This document shows positions 8,849 to 17,792 of a stretch of 64,000 nucleotides of DNA, one piece after another. Source of the stretch: Candidatus Zixiibacteriota bacterium (GTDB lineage: Bacteria > Zixibacteria > MSB-5A5 > DSPP01); contig JAKEHY010000015.1 in NCBI GenBank assembly GCA_022614805.1, forward strand, positions 93,201-157,200, in the 5' to 3' direction. Positions within the stretch are counted from its first letter, which is position 1. Each line of letters starts with the position of its first letter. The position numbers and the translations under genes were made by a program. The notes beneath the pieces were generated by a model. It ran no database searches and had not been told where the DNA came from. It saw nothing but the letters and a program-made list of their open reading frames with translations.

Positions 8849-9397
8849 TTAGGGTGCGTTGGGAATCAAAATTTGGGACGAAATCGTCCGGCGGCGGTAA
8901 TCGTTTAGATGCTTGTCGATTTTTTCCGTTCGGGCGGTCAAGCTTACCGTCAGCGCGTTGGTGCCGACCGGTATAAAGTCAATGTCTTCGATGTCTTCCG
9001 CATAAACCGTTGCCGCACCGGAAGTATCCCGGAACATCAATTGCGGGTGTGCGGGCGCCGGTGCCAGCGTATGATTCAGAAAAAACGCAACGGAATCGTT
9101 TTGATTGTAGATAATAAGGGTATCGTGTCCCAAGGCGCCAATCCCTATCCGGTACGGATTTCGGCCCGGTGGAACCCGATAGCCGGCGTTGCGCACATTC
9201 TTGGTGATTTCGGCCAGCGAGAAGGTGCCGGCCTGTTGGGCGTCGGAAACCTGGGCCTGCATATTGCTCGCTTCCTTTTGGCCCAAAAACGCCTGCAGGG
9301 TGACGGCGCTGATTATAGCCAGGATGAAAGCCCCGATTAAAAGCTCGACAATGCTGATACCCTTTGTGTTGTTTAAGGTTTTGAGAAGTTTTTGCAT
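8849..9397 (-). CDS. PilW-type prepilin
   Basis: A 182-residue class III-like prepilin: a short basic leader (MQKLLKTLNNTKG), then ISIVELLIGAFILAIISAVT, with Glu at position 5 of the mature protein, as required for pilin processing and assembly. The remainder (NAGYRV, DTLIIYNQNDSVAFF) fits PilW-type minor pilins. It is the first gene of an operon with pilX-like 3, downstream of a sigma-54-like promoter at 9453-9466. Probable role: minor pilin priming pilus assembly with the PilX-type proteins. Confidence 0.85.
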   Translation of the reverse strand: MQKLLKTLNNTKGISIVELLIGAFILAIISAVTLQAFLGQKEASNMQAQVSDAQQAGTFSLAEITKNVRNAGYRVPPGRNPYRIGIGALGHDTLIIYNQNDSVAFFLNHTLAPAPAHPQLMFRDTSGAATVYAEDIEDIDFIPVGTNALTVSLTARTEKIDKHLNDYRRRTISSQILIPNAP

Positions 9398-9723
9398 TTA
9401 AGCTCCCTTGTTTTCGTTCCTCCTTACTTTAGTTTCTCCGAGGTTTGAATACGCAAAAGCAATGCCTCAAACAGGCTTTTTGACTGGAAGTTATTCCGTT
9501 GGCCGACAACAGGTTGCCGCTATGCAAATACTTTGGGGTATGGTGGGAGGGGGTAAAATTATGGCAATTTGCCAATAGAGTAGGGGAGTGCAGTTGATGA
9601 CTACTTGAAAGGGATTTTGAAAGAATTGATTAGTTTACATAATATCTCTTATAGGACAATTAAAACTGACTGCAACCTCGGTAGCCGCAACTTTAGTCGT
9701 GGCCAATTAATCAATTTGGGGAG
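9398..9723. other. intergenic region between leuS and the pilin operon
   Basis: About 325 bp without a credible gene. It contains the pilin operon leader with two Shine-Dalgarno-like stretches, the sigma-54-like promoter, a TGGCAATTTGCCA palindrome (about 9562-9574), and a partial copy of the GTAGCCGC-type repeat (about 9683-9707) whose full form is at 12236-12285. Confidence 0.65.
9453..9466 (-). promoter_or_regulatory. candidate sigma-54 promoter of the pilW-pilX operon
   Basis: The - strand reads GGCATTGCTTTTGC: a -24 GGCA and a -12 TTGC separated to give the invariant GG-N10-GC spacing. The predicted start of transcription is about 45 nt upstream of the pilW ATG. Pilin operons are frequently sigma-54/PilR controlled. 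An NtrC-type activator is encoded at 31818-33185, but a link is inference. Confidence 0.55.
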
Positions 9724-12180
9724 TTATCGCACCACGACGTTAATCAACTTCTCCGGGACATAGATGGATTTGACCACGCTTTTTCCTTCGAAGTGCGGCG
9801 CCAACTTGGGCAGTTCCTGCAAATGTTTCAAAATCTCCACCTCCGGCATCGTTTTGGGCAAAGTCACCGTATGCCGCAGTCGGCCGTTTATCTGCACGGC
9901 CAGAGTCATTATGGTCTCTTCCAGGGCCTGCTGGTCATGCTTCGGCCAGCCGGAGGCAAGTATCGAAGGTTTATGCCCCAAAATCTGCCAAATTTCCTCG
10001 CTAAAATGGGGCGCCACGGGCGCCAATAGCTGGGTCGCCTTGGAAAGCGCGTAATGAGCCACTTTGGAGTCCTTGGGAACCTCCCCAAAGGTATTCAAAA
10101 GCTCCATAACGGCCGAGATCACAGTATTAAATTGATAGTCGGCATAATCCTCGGCGGCTTTCTTTATGGCCCAGTTGAGTTTTTTGTACAAGGCCCGGTC
10201 GTATTCGGTCGAGGTGTGCATATCCACTTTATAATGCAAAGGCGCCTTAAAGTAATCCTTTAACTCCTGCGCCAGCCTCCAAAAGCGGGACAAAAACCGG
10301 GACTGCCCCAAAACCCCCTCGGTCGTCCAGAGCATCTCTTTGTCGGACGGAGCGGCAAAAAACATCGCCAGCCGCAAAACGTCACAGCCTTCTTTCTCGA
10401 TTTCCTCGATGGGTGAAACCGTATTGCCGAGCGATTTGGACATAACACGTCCCTGGGCGTCCAAAACCATCCCGTGGTTGAACAGGTTTCTTGCCGGCTC
10501 GTCGAAGTTTACATAACCTGCATCCTGTAAGACCTTGGTGAAAAACCGGAAATACAACAAATGGCCAGTGGCATGCTCGATGCCGCCGACATAATTATCT
10601 ACCGGCAGCCAGGTGTTGACTTTCTTCGGCTCAAAAGGGGCTTTCTCGTTTTTCGGATCGGCGTACCGGAAGAGGTACCAAGAGGAGCAAAGAAAAGTAT
10701 CCATCGTGTCCGGGTCCCGCTTGGCCGGCCCGTTGCACTTGGGACAGGTGGTGTTGATGAATTCCGGCACATCCGCCAGTGGCGAGCGCCCCTCCGGGAT
10801 AAAGCTTTTCACCTTCTTGGGCAATAAGACCGGCAGTTCCTCTTCCGGCACGGGAACCATACCGTCTTTGGGGCAGTGTATTATCGGAATTGGGCAGCCC
10901 CAATAGCGCTGGCGGGAAATCAGCCAGTCCCGCAGGCGGTATTCAGTTTTCCTCCTCCCCTTCCCTTCCGCCTCCACCTTATCGGCTATTTTCTGCCAGC
11001 CGACCTCGCAGGGAAGGTCGGAGAAAGCCCCGGAGTTTATAAGTTTGGCCTTTTCGGTGTAGGTGTAGGGGAGTTCAACGTTCCCCTCCATCGGGGCTAT
11101 GACCGGGCGAATCGGCAGGTTGTATTTCTTGGCAAATTCAAAATCCCGCTCGTCATGGGCCGGCACCGCCATAATCATCCCGGTGCCGTAGGTCGCCAAA
11201 ACGTAGTCCGCCATCCAGATGGGAATTTTTTCGCCGTTCAAAGGATTTAAGGCAAAAGCGCCCGTGAAAACGCCGTCTTTTTCGCGCTCGGCGGAGGTAC
11301 GTTCGATATCGGTCTTGCGGCGCGATTTTTCCTGATACGCCTTGACCTCGGATTTCTTTCCCGCCGGTACCGGCAGCTTTTCCAAAACCGGATGCTCTGG
11401 CGCGACAACCATAAAGGTAGCGCCGAAAACGGTATCCGGCCTGGTCGTGAAAACGGTCAAGGGAACGCCGTTTTCCGACTCGAAGCGGATTTCCAGCCCG
11501 GTCGATTTGCCTATCCAGTTCCGCTGCATCGTTTTTACACTCTCCGGCCACCCCTTCAGCTTGTCGATGTCGGCCAGAAGCCGCTCGGCGTAGGCGGTGA
11601 TTTTGAAATACCACTGCTCCAACTCCCGGGTTTCGACCGGTGTGTCGCAGCGCCAGCAAAGCCCCCCCACCACCTGCTCGTTCGCGAGAACGGTTTTATC
11701 CTTGGGGCACCAGTTCACCTTTCCCATCGTCCGGTAGGCCAGCCCCCGTTTGTACATCAACAAAAACATCCACTCCGTCCACTTGTAGTAATCCGGCAGA
11801 CAGGTCGTGACCTCCCGCGTCCAGTCAAAGCAGATGCCGATACGCTTTAAGGTTTCGCGGGAGATTTCAATGTTTTTCAAAGTCCAGGCCTCGGGGTGGA
11901 TGCCCAGTTTGATGGCGGCGTTTTCGGCCGGCAGACCAAAGGCGTCCCATCCGAAGGGATGCATCACCTCATACCCCTCCATCATCTTTTTGCGGGCCAA
12001 AGCGTCCGTTATCGTGTAATTTCGGAAATGCCCCATATGGATGTCGCCGGAAGGATAGATGAACATCGGCACCACCATATATTTTTTCTGCGGCGATTCG
12101 GGTGCCAAAAACAGTTTATGTTCGTCCCAATATTTTTGCCACTTCGGCTCGATTTCTTTAAATGGATAATGCGCCGGCAT
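9724..12180 (-). CDS. leuS: leucyl-tRNA synthetase
   Basis: An 818-residue class I aminoacyl-tRNA synthetase that charges tRNA-Leu. Visible are the HIGH-box variant HMGH at residues 48-51, the catalytic region HPFGWDAFGLPAENAA, the CP1 editing-domain Thr-rich segment TVFTTRPDTVFGATF, the CPKD/CWRC zinc-like pair, and the KMSKS loop VMSKS near residue 577. Length is normal for bacterial LeuS. It lies downstream of surE with a palindromic repeat between them. Confidence 0.97.
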   Translation of the reverse strand: MPAHYPFKEIEPKWQKYWDEHKLFLAPESPQKKYMVVPMFIYPSGDIHMGHFRNYTITDALARKKMMEGYEVMHPFGWDAFGLPAENAAIKLGIHPEAWTLKNIEISRETLKRIGICFDWTREVTTCLPDYYKWTEWMFLLMYKRGLAYRTMGKVNWCPKDKTVLANEQVVGGLCWRCDTPVETRELEQWYFKITAYAERLLADIDKLKGWPESVKTMQRNWIGKSTGLEIRFESENGVPLTVFTTRPDTVFGATFMVVAPEHPVLEKLPVPAGKKSEVKAYQEKSRRKTDIERTSAEREKDGVFTGAFALNPLNGEKIPIWMADYVLATYGTGMIMAVPAHDERDFEFAKKYNLPIRPVIAPMEGNVELPYTYTEKAKLINSGAFSDLPCEVGWQKIADKVEAEGKGRRKTEYRLRDWLISRQRYWGCPIPIIHCPKDGMVPVPEEELPVLLPKKVKSFIPEGRSPLADVPEFINTTCPKCNGPAKRDPDTMDTFLCSSWYLFRYADPKNEKAPFEPKKVNTWLPVDNYVGGIEHATGHLLYFRFFTKVLQDAGYVNFDEPARNLFNHGMVLDAQGRVMSKSLGNTVSPIEEIEKEGCDVLRLAMFFAAPSDKEMLWTTEGVLGQSRFLSRFWRLAQELKDYFKAPLHYKVDMHTSTEYDRALYKKLNWAIKKAAEDYADYQFNTVISAVMELLNTFGEVPKDSKVAHYALSKATQLLAPVAPHFSEEIWQILGHKPSILASGWPKHDQQALEETIMTLAVQINGRLRHTVTLPKTMPEVEILKHLQELPKLAPHFEGKSVVKSIYVPEKLINVVVR

Positions 12181-12235
12181 AGATTAACAATTTATGAAAA
12201 ATAGAAGGTTTGACAAGTTTGCCGATTTTGTAATG

Positions 12236-12285
12236 GTAGCCGAGGCTTTAGCCTCGGGCGTTCCCGCGACTAAAGTCGCGGCTAC
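12236..12285. repeat. double-hairpin palindromic repeat (GTAGCCGAGGC type)
   Basis: Outer arms GTAGC and GCTAC enclose two hairpins, CCGAGGCTTTAGCCTCGG and CGCGACTAAAGTCGCG. A partial relative lies at about 9683-9707. Confidence 0.75.
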
Positions 12286-12300
12286 GTTAGTATCGGGAAA

Positions 12301-13047
12301 TTAAATCCTCAGCTTCCAATTCTGAAAATAGGACAAAGCCGCGTAGTCGGTGAGGTCCACTTTCAAAGGCGTGATGGAAATCTTCCCGGCGTGGATGGCG
12401 GAAAAATCGGACTGGCGCTCGTGGATGTAGGTCGGCTCCCCCCCTATCCAGTAGTAGTTTTTGCCGCGCGGGTCGGTCTTTTTTACCAGAATGTCATTGT
12501 AAACCCGCCGCCCTAATTTGGTGATTTCAGCGCCGGAGAAGCGGCCTCTCTTCAGTTTTGGAAAATTGATGTTCAGAAAAGTGCCGGGAGGCAATTTTTC
12601 GTTGACCAACTGCCGGGCGAATTTGGCAATCCAGCGGGCGGCGGGGCCAAACTTCCCCACTTCCCAGCCGGAATGGGAGATGGCGATGGACGGAATCCCC
12701 AGAATCGTTCCTTCGATGGCCGCCGCCACCGTGCCGGAATAGGTGACGTCATCCCCCAAATTGGGACCTTGATTGATGCCGGAAATGAGCAAATCCGGCT
12801 TTTTGCGCTTCAAAAGCCCGTGGAAAGCCACCATCACGGCATCCGTGGGCGTGCCGTCCACGGCGTAGCGGTCGGCTTCGATTTTGTTAATCCGCAAAGG
12901 GCGGTGCAAAGTCAAAGAATGGCTGGTGGCGGACTGCTCCCGGTCGGGGGCGACGACCAAAACCTTGCCAACTTTTTTGATTTCCTTGGTCAAAGTCAAA
13001 AGCCCCTCGGCCCAAATCCCGTCGTCGTTGGTTACCAGAAAGTTCAT
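12301..13047 (-). CDS. surE: 5'/3'-nucleotidase SurE
   Basis: A 248-residue survival protein with nucleoside monophosphate phosphatase activity. The N-terminal metal-binding NDDG motif (residues 7-10), the APDREQSATSHSLTLHRPL segment and the SGINQGPNLGDDVTYSGTV metal/substrate segment are all present. Length is normal. It is transcribed towards leuS and separated from the GHKL gene by about 50 bp. Confidence 0.96.
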   Translation of the reverse strand: MNFLVTNDDGIWAEGLLTLTKEIKKVGKVLVVAPDREQSATSHSLTLHRPLRINKIEADRYAVDGTPTDAVMVAFHGLLKRKKPDLLISGINQGPNLGDDVTYSGTVAAAIEGTILGIPSIAISHSGWEVGKFGPAARWIAKFARQLVNEKLPPGTFLNINFPKLKRGRFSGAEITKLGRRVYNDILVKKTDPRGKNYYWIGGEPTYIHERQSDFSAIHAGKISITPLKVDLTDYAALSYFQNWKLRI

Positions 13048-13096
13048 CTAGCTAAAAAATAATGGGTGCGATTATCTTAGGATAAGAAATATGAAA

Positions 13097-14908
13097 CTAA
13101 CCAGGTAAGTTTTTAAGAAACTCTTCAAGGCACAAAACATCAAGAGTCCTGATGCTTTGGATATTAGGAAAGATTAGTCGATGCGTTGCCCCATAATATA
13201 CAACATCATCAGGTTCTAAGTCTTCGATTTCAATGTGCTCCTCTTTGAATTTTCTTTTGTCTAACTTCCAACAGACAAGGAGCTTTATTTCATTTATATG
13301 TTTTTTACCCTCTTCTATGTCATCGAGAATCGCTGAGGCTTCATATTTAAACTCAACGATTATGTCAAAATCTAGCGGGTCTTTTGGAAACACTCCGGCC
13401 TGATTCCTGCCAACCTTGCTTTTTTTTATTCGATAATTTACAATAGAGTCATATTGGTCGAAGGCGCTGTTATGATATGTGCGATATCCTTCCAAAAGAC
13501 CTGCACCTAGAAGCTCGTGAAATATTGCAATGACTGACTGTTCGTTTGAGGGTTCTTTTAGGTATTGTATCTTAGCATAATCCAACGATGGGGCCAACTT
13601 TACTTTTTCCCTTAACTCTTGGAGTTCTTTCTCACGTTGCAGCTCCAACCCCACCGGCTCGGGCATAATCTCGCTTATATGTGGAACCATCTTGGCCCAT
13701 ACTTCCTTCAAGGCAATATTTTTAAACATTTCAACGGCCCGGCCACGCAATGCCTTTCGACCCAAATCAAAACGCAATCCATCATCCTCAAGCATGATGA
13801 ATAAATTGAACCAGTAAGGTGTAGCTCTCGTTCTGGGAGGAGGAACAACTATTCCTGTTGGCATTCTTTTTGTACTTATGAAAATTCCGGGAGTTATGTC
13901 TAATTCATCGCCATTATAAAGGTTATGCTCTTTAGAGATTTCGTCAAAATTTGTTCGAGAGGAAGCAAAAGCATAATATTTTATTTTTCTTCCACCTTTT
14001 TCAGTAGACCCTCGAAGGACTATTGATTTTCCCCTCGCTTTTTTCTCATGGCCGGGTGTCTGGCGCAACTCAAGGTACTTCTGAAATTCTAGCCAGCTAT
14101 TTTTGCTTATATAATCGTGGGGTGCAGCGTAACGGAAGGGGACTGAAACAGTCTCTCCTGGTATTCCATCCTTCCCGGTGTAAGTTAACCTTACCATTAT
14201 GTCCAAGGGAATTTGACCTATCTCCGAACCATAAAGACTACCCGTGTTGCCAATGGCGGTTTTTGTTCGTAGGAGATGAATCAACCTTTCTTGTGTATGA
14301 TCGAATAAATCAAATTCTGAATCGTCCCTTTCAGCGACTTGTATTGTTAATTCGGTAAAGTATCGGTGTGGACGCGAAGATCCATCAAAGGGCCTTACGC
14401 TGAAATCCTTTAGCTTGGGCCTTTCAGCCTGGTTACCTTTGACCCAACTGGACGCACCTGCAACATTCCCCGAACACAATTCTTTGCCATCACAGGTTTC
14501 AATTCCAAGTTTATTTGATGAAAAGCAAATAAAGGTTAAACCAACCCCTTTTTCTCCCCTTGTGTTTTTACCCTTCTTGAACGAGACGTGAGGAATTAAA
14601 ATTTCTCTGAATTGGTCTTGGGGGATGCCTATTCCGGTATCGTAAATTCTTAGAGTTCGAAAAGCACAGTTGAAATCTATTTGGATTAGCGGTTGGACCG
14701 ATTGGTCTTTTTCCCATCGCTGTTCTATACCATCCACTGAATTTTGCAAAGCTTCCGCAAGAATATCCCAAGGATGGCTATAGCTATCCAAAATGTTTTG
14801 GGCTTCGCTACGAAGCCTTTCGTCATTATGGATCCCCTCAAAGAGAAAATCGATCTCTACCTGTGAACCGTTCTCTATCTCAAGAGTTGTCCTGTCCATT
14901 TTTTCCAT
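13097..14908 (-). CDS. GHKL (Hsp90/MORC-like) ATPase with C-terminal nuclease-like domain
   Basis: A 603-residue protein not assignable to a named family. Residues about 45-260 form a GHKL ATPase: AEALQNSVDG with Asn56, the Mg/adenine motif DTGIGIP (Asp90) and the lid GEKGVGLTF (118-126). After a middle domain and a coiled-coil (about 420-440), the C-terminus (about 450-603) contains DFDIIVEFKYE (Asp515, Glu519-x-Lys521), an upstream helix Glu (FHELLGAG, Glu464) and a following strand NEIKLLVCWKL, the layout of a PD-(D/E)XK nuclease. Codons and bases are visibly AT-richer than the neighbours, consistent with horizontal acquisition. An ATPase-nuclease of this type is plausibly a single-gene anti-phage or DNA-repair factor; that is inference. 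ATG 14908 is chosen; ATG 14899 is an alternative. Confidence 0.72.
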   Translation of the reverse strand: MEKMDRTTLEIENGSQVEIDFLFEGIHNDERLRSEAQNILDSYSHPWDILAEALQNSVDGIEQRWEKDQSVQPLIQIDFNCAFRTLRIYDTGIGIPQDQFREILIPHVSFKKGKNTRGEKGVGLTFICFSSNKLGIETCDGKELCSGNVAGASSWVKGNQAERPKLKDFSVRPFDGSSRPHRYFTELTIQVAERDDSEFDLFDHTQERLIHLLRTKTAIGNTGSLYGSEIGQIPLDIMVRLTYTGKDGIPGETVSVPFRYAAPHDYISKNSWLEFQKYLELRQTPGHEKKARGKSIVLRGSTEKGGRKIKYYAFASSRTNFDEISKEHNLYNGDELDITPGIFISTKRMPTGIVVPPPRTRATPYWFNLFIMLEDDGLRFDLGRKALRGRAVEMFKNIALKEVWAKMVPHISEIMPEPVGLELQREKELQELREKVKLAPSLDYAKIQYLKEPSNEQSVIAIFHELLGAGLLEGYRTYHNSAFDQYDSIVNYRIKKSKVGRNQAGVFPKDPLDFDIIVEFKYEASAILDDIEEGKKHINEIKLLVCWKLDKRKFKEEHIEIEDLEPDDVVYYGATHRLIFPNIQSIRTLDVLCLEEFLKNLPG

Positions 14909-14974
14909 TATACAATACTTCTAAAAAATAAGCAAGAATAAGCGAGATTATACGAAGGGTAAAAAAGTTGACAG
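14907..14974 (-). promoter_or_regulatory. two candidate sigma-70 promoters for the GHKL gene
   Basis: Promoter 1 on the - strand is CTGTCA (14974-14969), a 16-bp spacer, then TATAAT (14952-14947). Promoter 2 is TTGCTT, a 17-bp spacer, then TATAAT (14912-14907) overlapping the first ATG. Use of promoter 2 would give a nearly leaderless message starting around the second ATG (14899). No Shine-Dalgarno is visible before either ATG. Confidence 0.5.
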
Positions 14975-14976
14975 CC

Positions 14977-15636
14977 TTACCACCAAAAACTTCTCCACAA
15001 TAACCGTATAAACCGCGCCGTGTCCAAGGCCGGACGCATAAAGGAGCGCTCGCCATCGTAGCGGGTGGGTATCGATAAAAACTGCGGGTGATACCCCAGC
15101 CGAGCCGCCTTCAAAAGCAGTTCGGATTCGGCTTCGAAGTGCTTGGTTTCCAGTTCTATTTTTGAAAGAATTTCCCGGCCAATCAGCCGGTAGCCGGATT
15201 GGGAGTCGCGGAGCATCGTGCCGGTGAGCATAGAAAGCATCGAAGAGGTAATTTGATTGGACAAAATCCGCGGGAAAGGCATTTTCTCCAAACGGGCCTC
15301 TCGGCAACCGATTATAAAGGCGTTTGACGTAGCCAACTTCAAAAACTCCGGTATTCTCTCCGGGTCGTGTTGGCCGTCAGCATCAAGGGTTAGAACAGCG
15401 GTCGAGCCAGATTCGAGGGCAGCTTTGAAGCCGGTTCTTAAAGCATTTCCCTTCCCCCTATTTCTTTCGAGGCGGATTACGACGGCACCGGCTTGCCGGG
15501 CGACTTCAGCCGTGTTATCGCTGGAGCCGTCGTCCACAACCAAGATGTTGGGCAGGTGTTTTTTAACCTGTGAAAGAAGGGTTGGCAATGACTGGGCGGC
15601 GTTGAAGGCGGGAATGAGTGCTTGAATGACGGACAT
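14977..15636 (-). CDS. family 2 glycosyltransferase
   Basis: A 219-residue GT-A fold enzyme of the dolichol-phosphate mannosyltransferase/GT2 type. N-terminal ALIPAFNAAQSLP, nucleotide-sugar motif VVDDGSSDNT, GKGNALRTGF and the metal-binding LDADGQHDP are all clear; DSQSGYRL follows. There are no strong membrane helices, so it is probably a soluble or peripheral transferase acting on a lipid-linked or glycan acceptor. It stands alone between a tRNA and the GHKL gene. Confidence 0.9.
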   Translation of the reverse strand: MSVIQALIPAFNAAQSLPTLLSQVKKHLPNILVVDDGSSDNTAEVARQAGAVVIRLERNRGKGNALRTGFKAALESGSTAVLTLDADGQHDPERIPEFLKLATSNAFIIGCREARLEKMPFPRILSNQITSSMLSMLTGTMLRDSQSGYRLIGREILSKIELETKHFEAESELLLKAARLGYHPQFLSIPTRYDGERSFMRPALDTARFIRLLWRSFWW

Positions 15637-15644
15637 TCGTCAAA

Positions 15645-15676
15645 TTGTAAGGGCACGGCGTGCCGTGCCCCTACGG
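15645..15676. repeat. palindromic repeat GGGCACGGCGTGCCGTGCCC
   Basis: A short perfect palindrome, GGGCACGGC...GTGCCC, followed by CTACGGGC. A member of the GCCCCTAC repeat family, between the glycosyltransferase and tRNA-Pro. Confidence 0.65.
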
Positions 15677-15689
15677 GCTTTAAAAATGG

Positions 15690-15763
15690 TCGGGGCGACC
15701 CGATTTGAACGGGCGACCACTCGCACCCCAAGCGAGTGCGCTACCAGGCTGCGCCACGCCCCG
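15690..15763 (-). tRNA. tRNA-Pro (anticodon GGG)
   Basis: On the - strand the acceptor stem CGGGGCG/CGCCCCG is perfect, the D arm contains AGCCTGGTAGC, the anticodon stem is CTCGC/GCGAG with loop TTGGGGT, and the T loop is TTCAAAT. The discriminator is A. It reads CCC/CCU codons. Confidence 0.96.
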
Positions 15764-15797
15764 GCCTCTTAAAAGTTACGGGCGGGAGATGCCCAAA

Positions 15798-16133
15798 TCA
15801 AGGGAAAAGTTTTAACAGCTCCTCGATTTCGGCTTTCAATTCCCGGATGGATTTGATAACGCGCTCCTTCCGCACATCCTCCGGGGCGTCACCGTTGGTA
15901 CTGGCCGCCTTCATAAAGCTGCGCGCGCCATCGATGGTGAACTTCCGGTCGTAGAGCAGATGCCGGATTTTCTCGGCCATCTCGATTTCCCGGCTTTGAT
16001 ACATCCGCGCCCCGGAACGCCCCTTTTTGGGCTTCAAGGCCGGAAACTCCTTTTCCCAGAAGCGCAAAACGTAGGGTTCCACCCCCACCCTTTTGGCGAC
16101 CTCCCGGATGGAATAGTAAATTTTGTCCTCCAT
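15798..16133 (-). CDS. MerR-family transcriptional regulator
   Basis: A 111-residue DNA-binding protein with an N-terminal winged helix-turn-helix of MerR type ([26 protein letters not shown], with [15 protein letters not shown] as the wing) and a short C-terminal helix without obvious effector cysteines. A Shine-Dalgarno GGAGG precedes the ATG. It is the last gene of der-plsY-gpsA-merR. Such short MerR-like proteins are often found with translation or division genes; the target is unknown. Confidence 0.88.
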   Translation of the reverse strand: MEDKIYYSIREVAKRVGVEPYVLRFWEKEFPALKPKKGRSGARMYQSREIEMAEKIRHLLYDRKFTIDGARSFMKAASTNGDAPEDVRKERVIKSIRELKAEIEELLKLFP

Positions 16134-16143
16134 AAGCCTCCCC

Positions 16144-17148
16144 TTAATGCCAGACTTCGGTTTTCAACTCCCGCTCCATCAATTCTTTTAACGCCAGCAA
16201 GGCCGGTTTGTTCTCGAAAAGCATTTCGTGAACTTTTTGAGTAATGGGCATCTCAACCCCATACTTTTGAGCCAACGTTACAGCCGCTTTGGTGGTGTTC
16301 ACCCCTTCCGCCACCATCACCATCTTGGCCAAAATTTCCGGCAGTTTCTCCCCTTTCCCGATTCGCTCCCCTACGAAGCGGTTGCGGGAGTGGCGGGAAA
16401 TCCCGGTGGTAATCAAATCCCCCATTCCAGCAAGGCCGGCAAAAGTTTGCGGCTGGGCCCCCATTTTAACGCCTAACCTCGTGATTTCCGCCAGCCCGCG
16501 GGTGAAAAGCGCCCCTTTGGTGTTGTCGCCAAAGTTCAATCCATCTACCACGCCGCAGGCGATGGCGATGACGTTTTTCAGCGCACCTGCCAGCTCGACT
16601 CCCAACGGGTCGGAATTGGTATAGACCCTTAAAGTGGAACTTGAAAAAAGAGTTTGAACGGCTTCCGCCGCTACGGGGTTTTCGGATGAAGCCACGATGG
16701 CGGTCGGCACCCCGGCAGCCACCTCTTCGGCGTGGCTGGGGCCGGAAAGTACTACGATCTGGTCGCGGACGACCGGCGGCAGGGTGCGCTTTAAAACTTC
16801 GGAGATTCTTTCCATAGACGGAGTCAAACCCTTCGACAAGCTGACCACCAACGTTTTGGATTTTATGAACGGCGCAACCTTGCCGGCAACCTCTTCAACG
16901 GTATGCGAAGGCAGAACAAAAAGCAGAACTTCGCAGCCGAAAAGAGCCTCGGCCAAATCATTGACGAGGTGGACGGAAGATGGCAAAACTATCCCGGGAA
17001 GCCGCGTCGCGTCCTGGCGCCTTTCTTTAAACCGTTTGAAATTCTCTTCGATTCCTTCCCAGAGCCAGATATTGGGTTCTTTTTTTGAGAGATACCAACT
17101 TATGGCCAGCCCCCAGCTTCCGGCCCCGAGGCAGGTGATTTTAGGCAT
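16144..17148 (-). CDS. gpsA: glycerol-3-phosphate dehydrogenase [NAD(P)+]
   Basis: A 334-residue cytosolic enzyme reducing dihydroxyacetone phosphate to sn-glycerol 3-phosphate for phospholipid synthesis. The Rossmann motif GAGSWGLAIS is at the N-terminus, followed by LSKGLT, SGPSHAEEV, and the catalytic-lysine region GALKNVIAIACGVVDGL. It is 11 bp downstream of plsY, the next enzyme in the same pathway. Confidence 0.97.
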   Translation of the reverse strand: MPKITCLGAGSWGLAISWYLSKKEPNIWLWEGIEENFKRFKERRQDATRLPGIVLPSSVHLVNDLAEALFGCEVLLFVLPSHTVEEVAGKVAPFIKSKTLVVSLSKGLTPSMERISEVLKRTLPPVVRDQIVVLSGPSHAEEVAAGVPTAIVASSENPVAAEAVQTLFSSSTLRVYTNSDPLGVELAGALKNVIAIACGVVDGLNFGDNTKGALFTRGLAEITRLGVKMGAQPQTFAGLAGMGDLITTGISRHSRNRFVGERIGKGEKLPEILAKMVMVAEGVNTTKAAVTLAQKYGVEMPITQKVHEMLFENKPALLALKELMERELKTEVWH

Positions 17149-17159
17149 AAAGCGGCATT

Positions 17160-17792
17160 TTAAGCAATGGGTTTATCCTTCTGCCCTATCTTGCGTTCCG
17201 TTCCGGTTAGAATCCTCTTTAAGTTCCCTCGATGAGTGTAGAATAAAAGCAAAGTCAGAAGAAGGCAAGCAAAAAAAACGGGCATTTCAACTTTTCTTCC
17301 GAAGATGTTGGACAGCAACAAGAAAAAAATTATGGAACCGGCCGCCGCAAGCGAGCCGAGAGATACCATTTTGAAAACAGCAAGAATCAGGCCAAAGACG
17401 ACAACACCAACTATCAATGCAAACGGGTCGAACGCTGCCAGAACTCCGGCCCCGGTCAGGACTCCCTTTCCGCCTTTAAAGCCGGCGAAGAGCGTGTAGA
17501 TGTGTCCGACAACGGCGACAAGGCCGCAACCCAGACTGTACCAAACTTGATACTGCTCCGGCATATCGAAAATCCTGGAAAAGTAATAAGCCGAAATCCA
17601 TCCCTTTCCAGAATCGATGATGGCCGTGATTAAGGCCGGAACGGGCCCCAAAACGCGATAAACGTTGGTCGCACCGGCGTTACCGGAGCCGTGCTGGCGG
17701 ATGTCGATTCCCTTCCATAACCGGGCAAGCCAGATGGAAGTCGGAATGGAACCGGCCAAGTAGCTCAAAAGAATGGGAAGCAGGTATTTCAT
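17160..17792 (-). CDS. plsY: glycerol-3-phosphate acyltransferase PlsY
   Basis: A 210-residue inner-membrane enzyme that transfers acyl groups from acyl-phosphate to glycerol 3-phosphate. Family motifs SYLAGSIPTS (motif 1), HGSGNAGATNVYR (motif 2) and GFKGGKGV (motif 3) are present, with about five membrane segments. Its ATG overlaps the der stop (ATGA), and gpsA, making its substrate, follows directly. Confidence 0.97.
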   Translation of the reverse strand: MKYLLPILLSYLAGSIPTSIWLARLWKGIDIRQHGSGNAGATNVYRVLGPVPALITAIIDSGKGWISAYYFSRIFDMPEQYQVWYSLGCGLVAVVGHIYTLFAGFKGGKGVLTGAGVLAAFDPFALIVGVVVFGLILAVFKMVSLGSLAAAGSIIFFLLLSNIFGRKVEMPVFFACLLLTLLLFYTHRGNLKRILTGTERKIGQKDKPIA

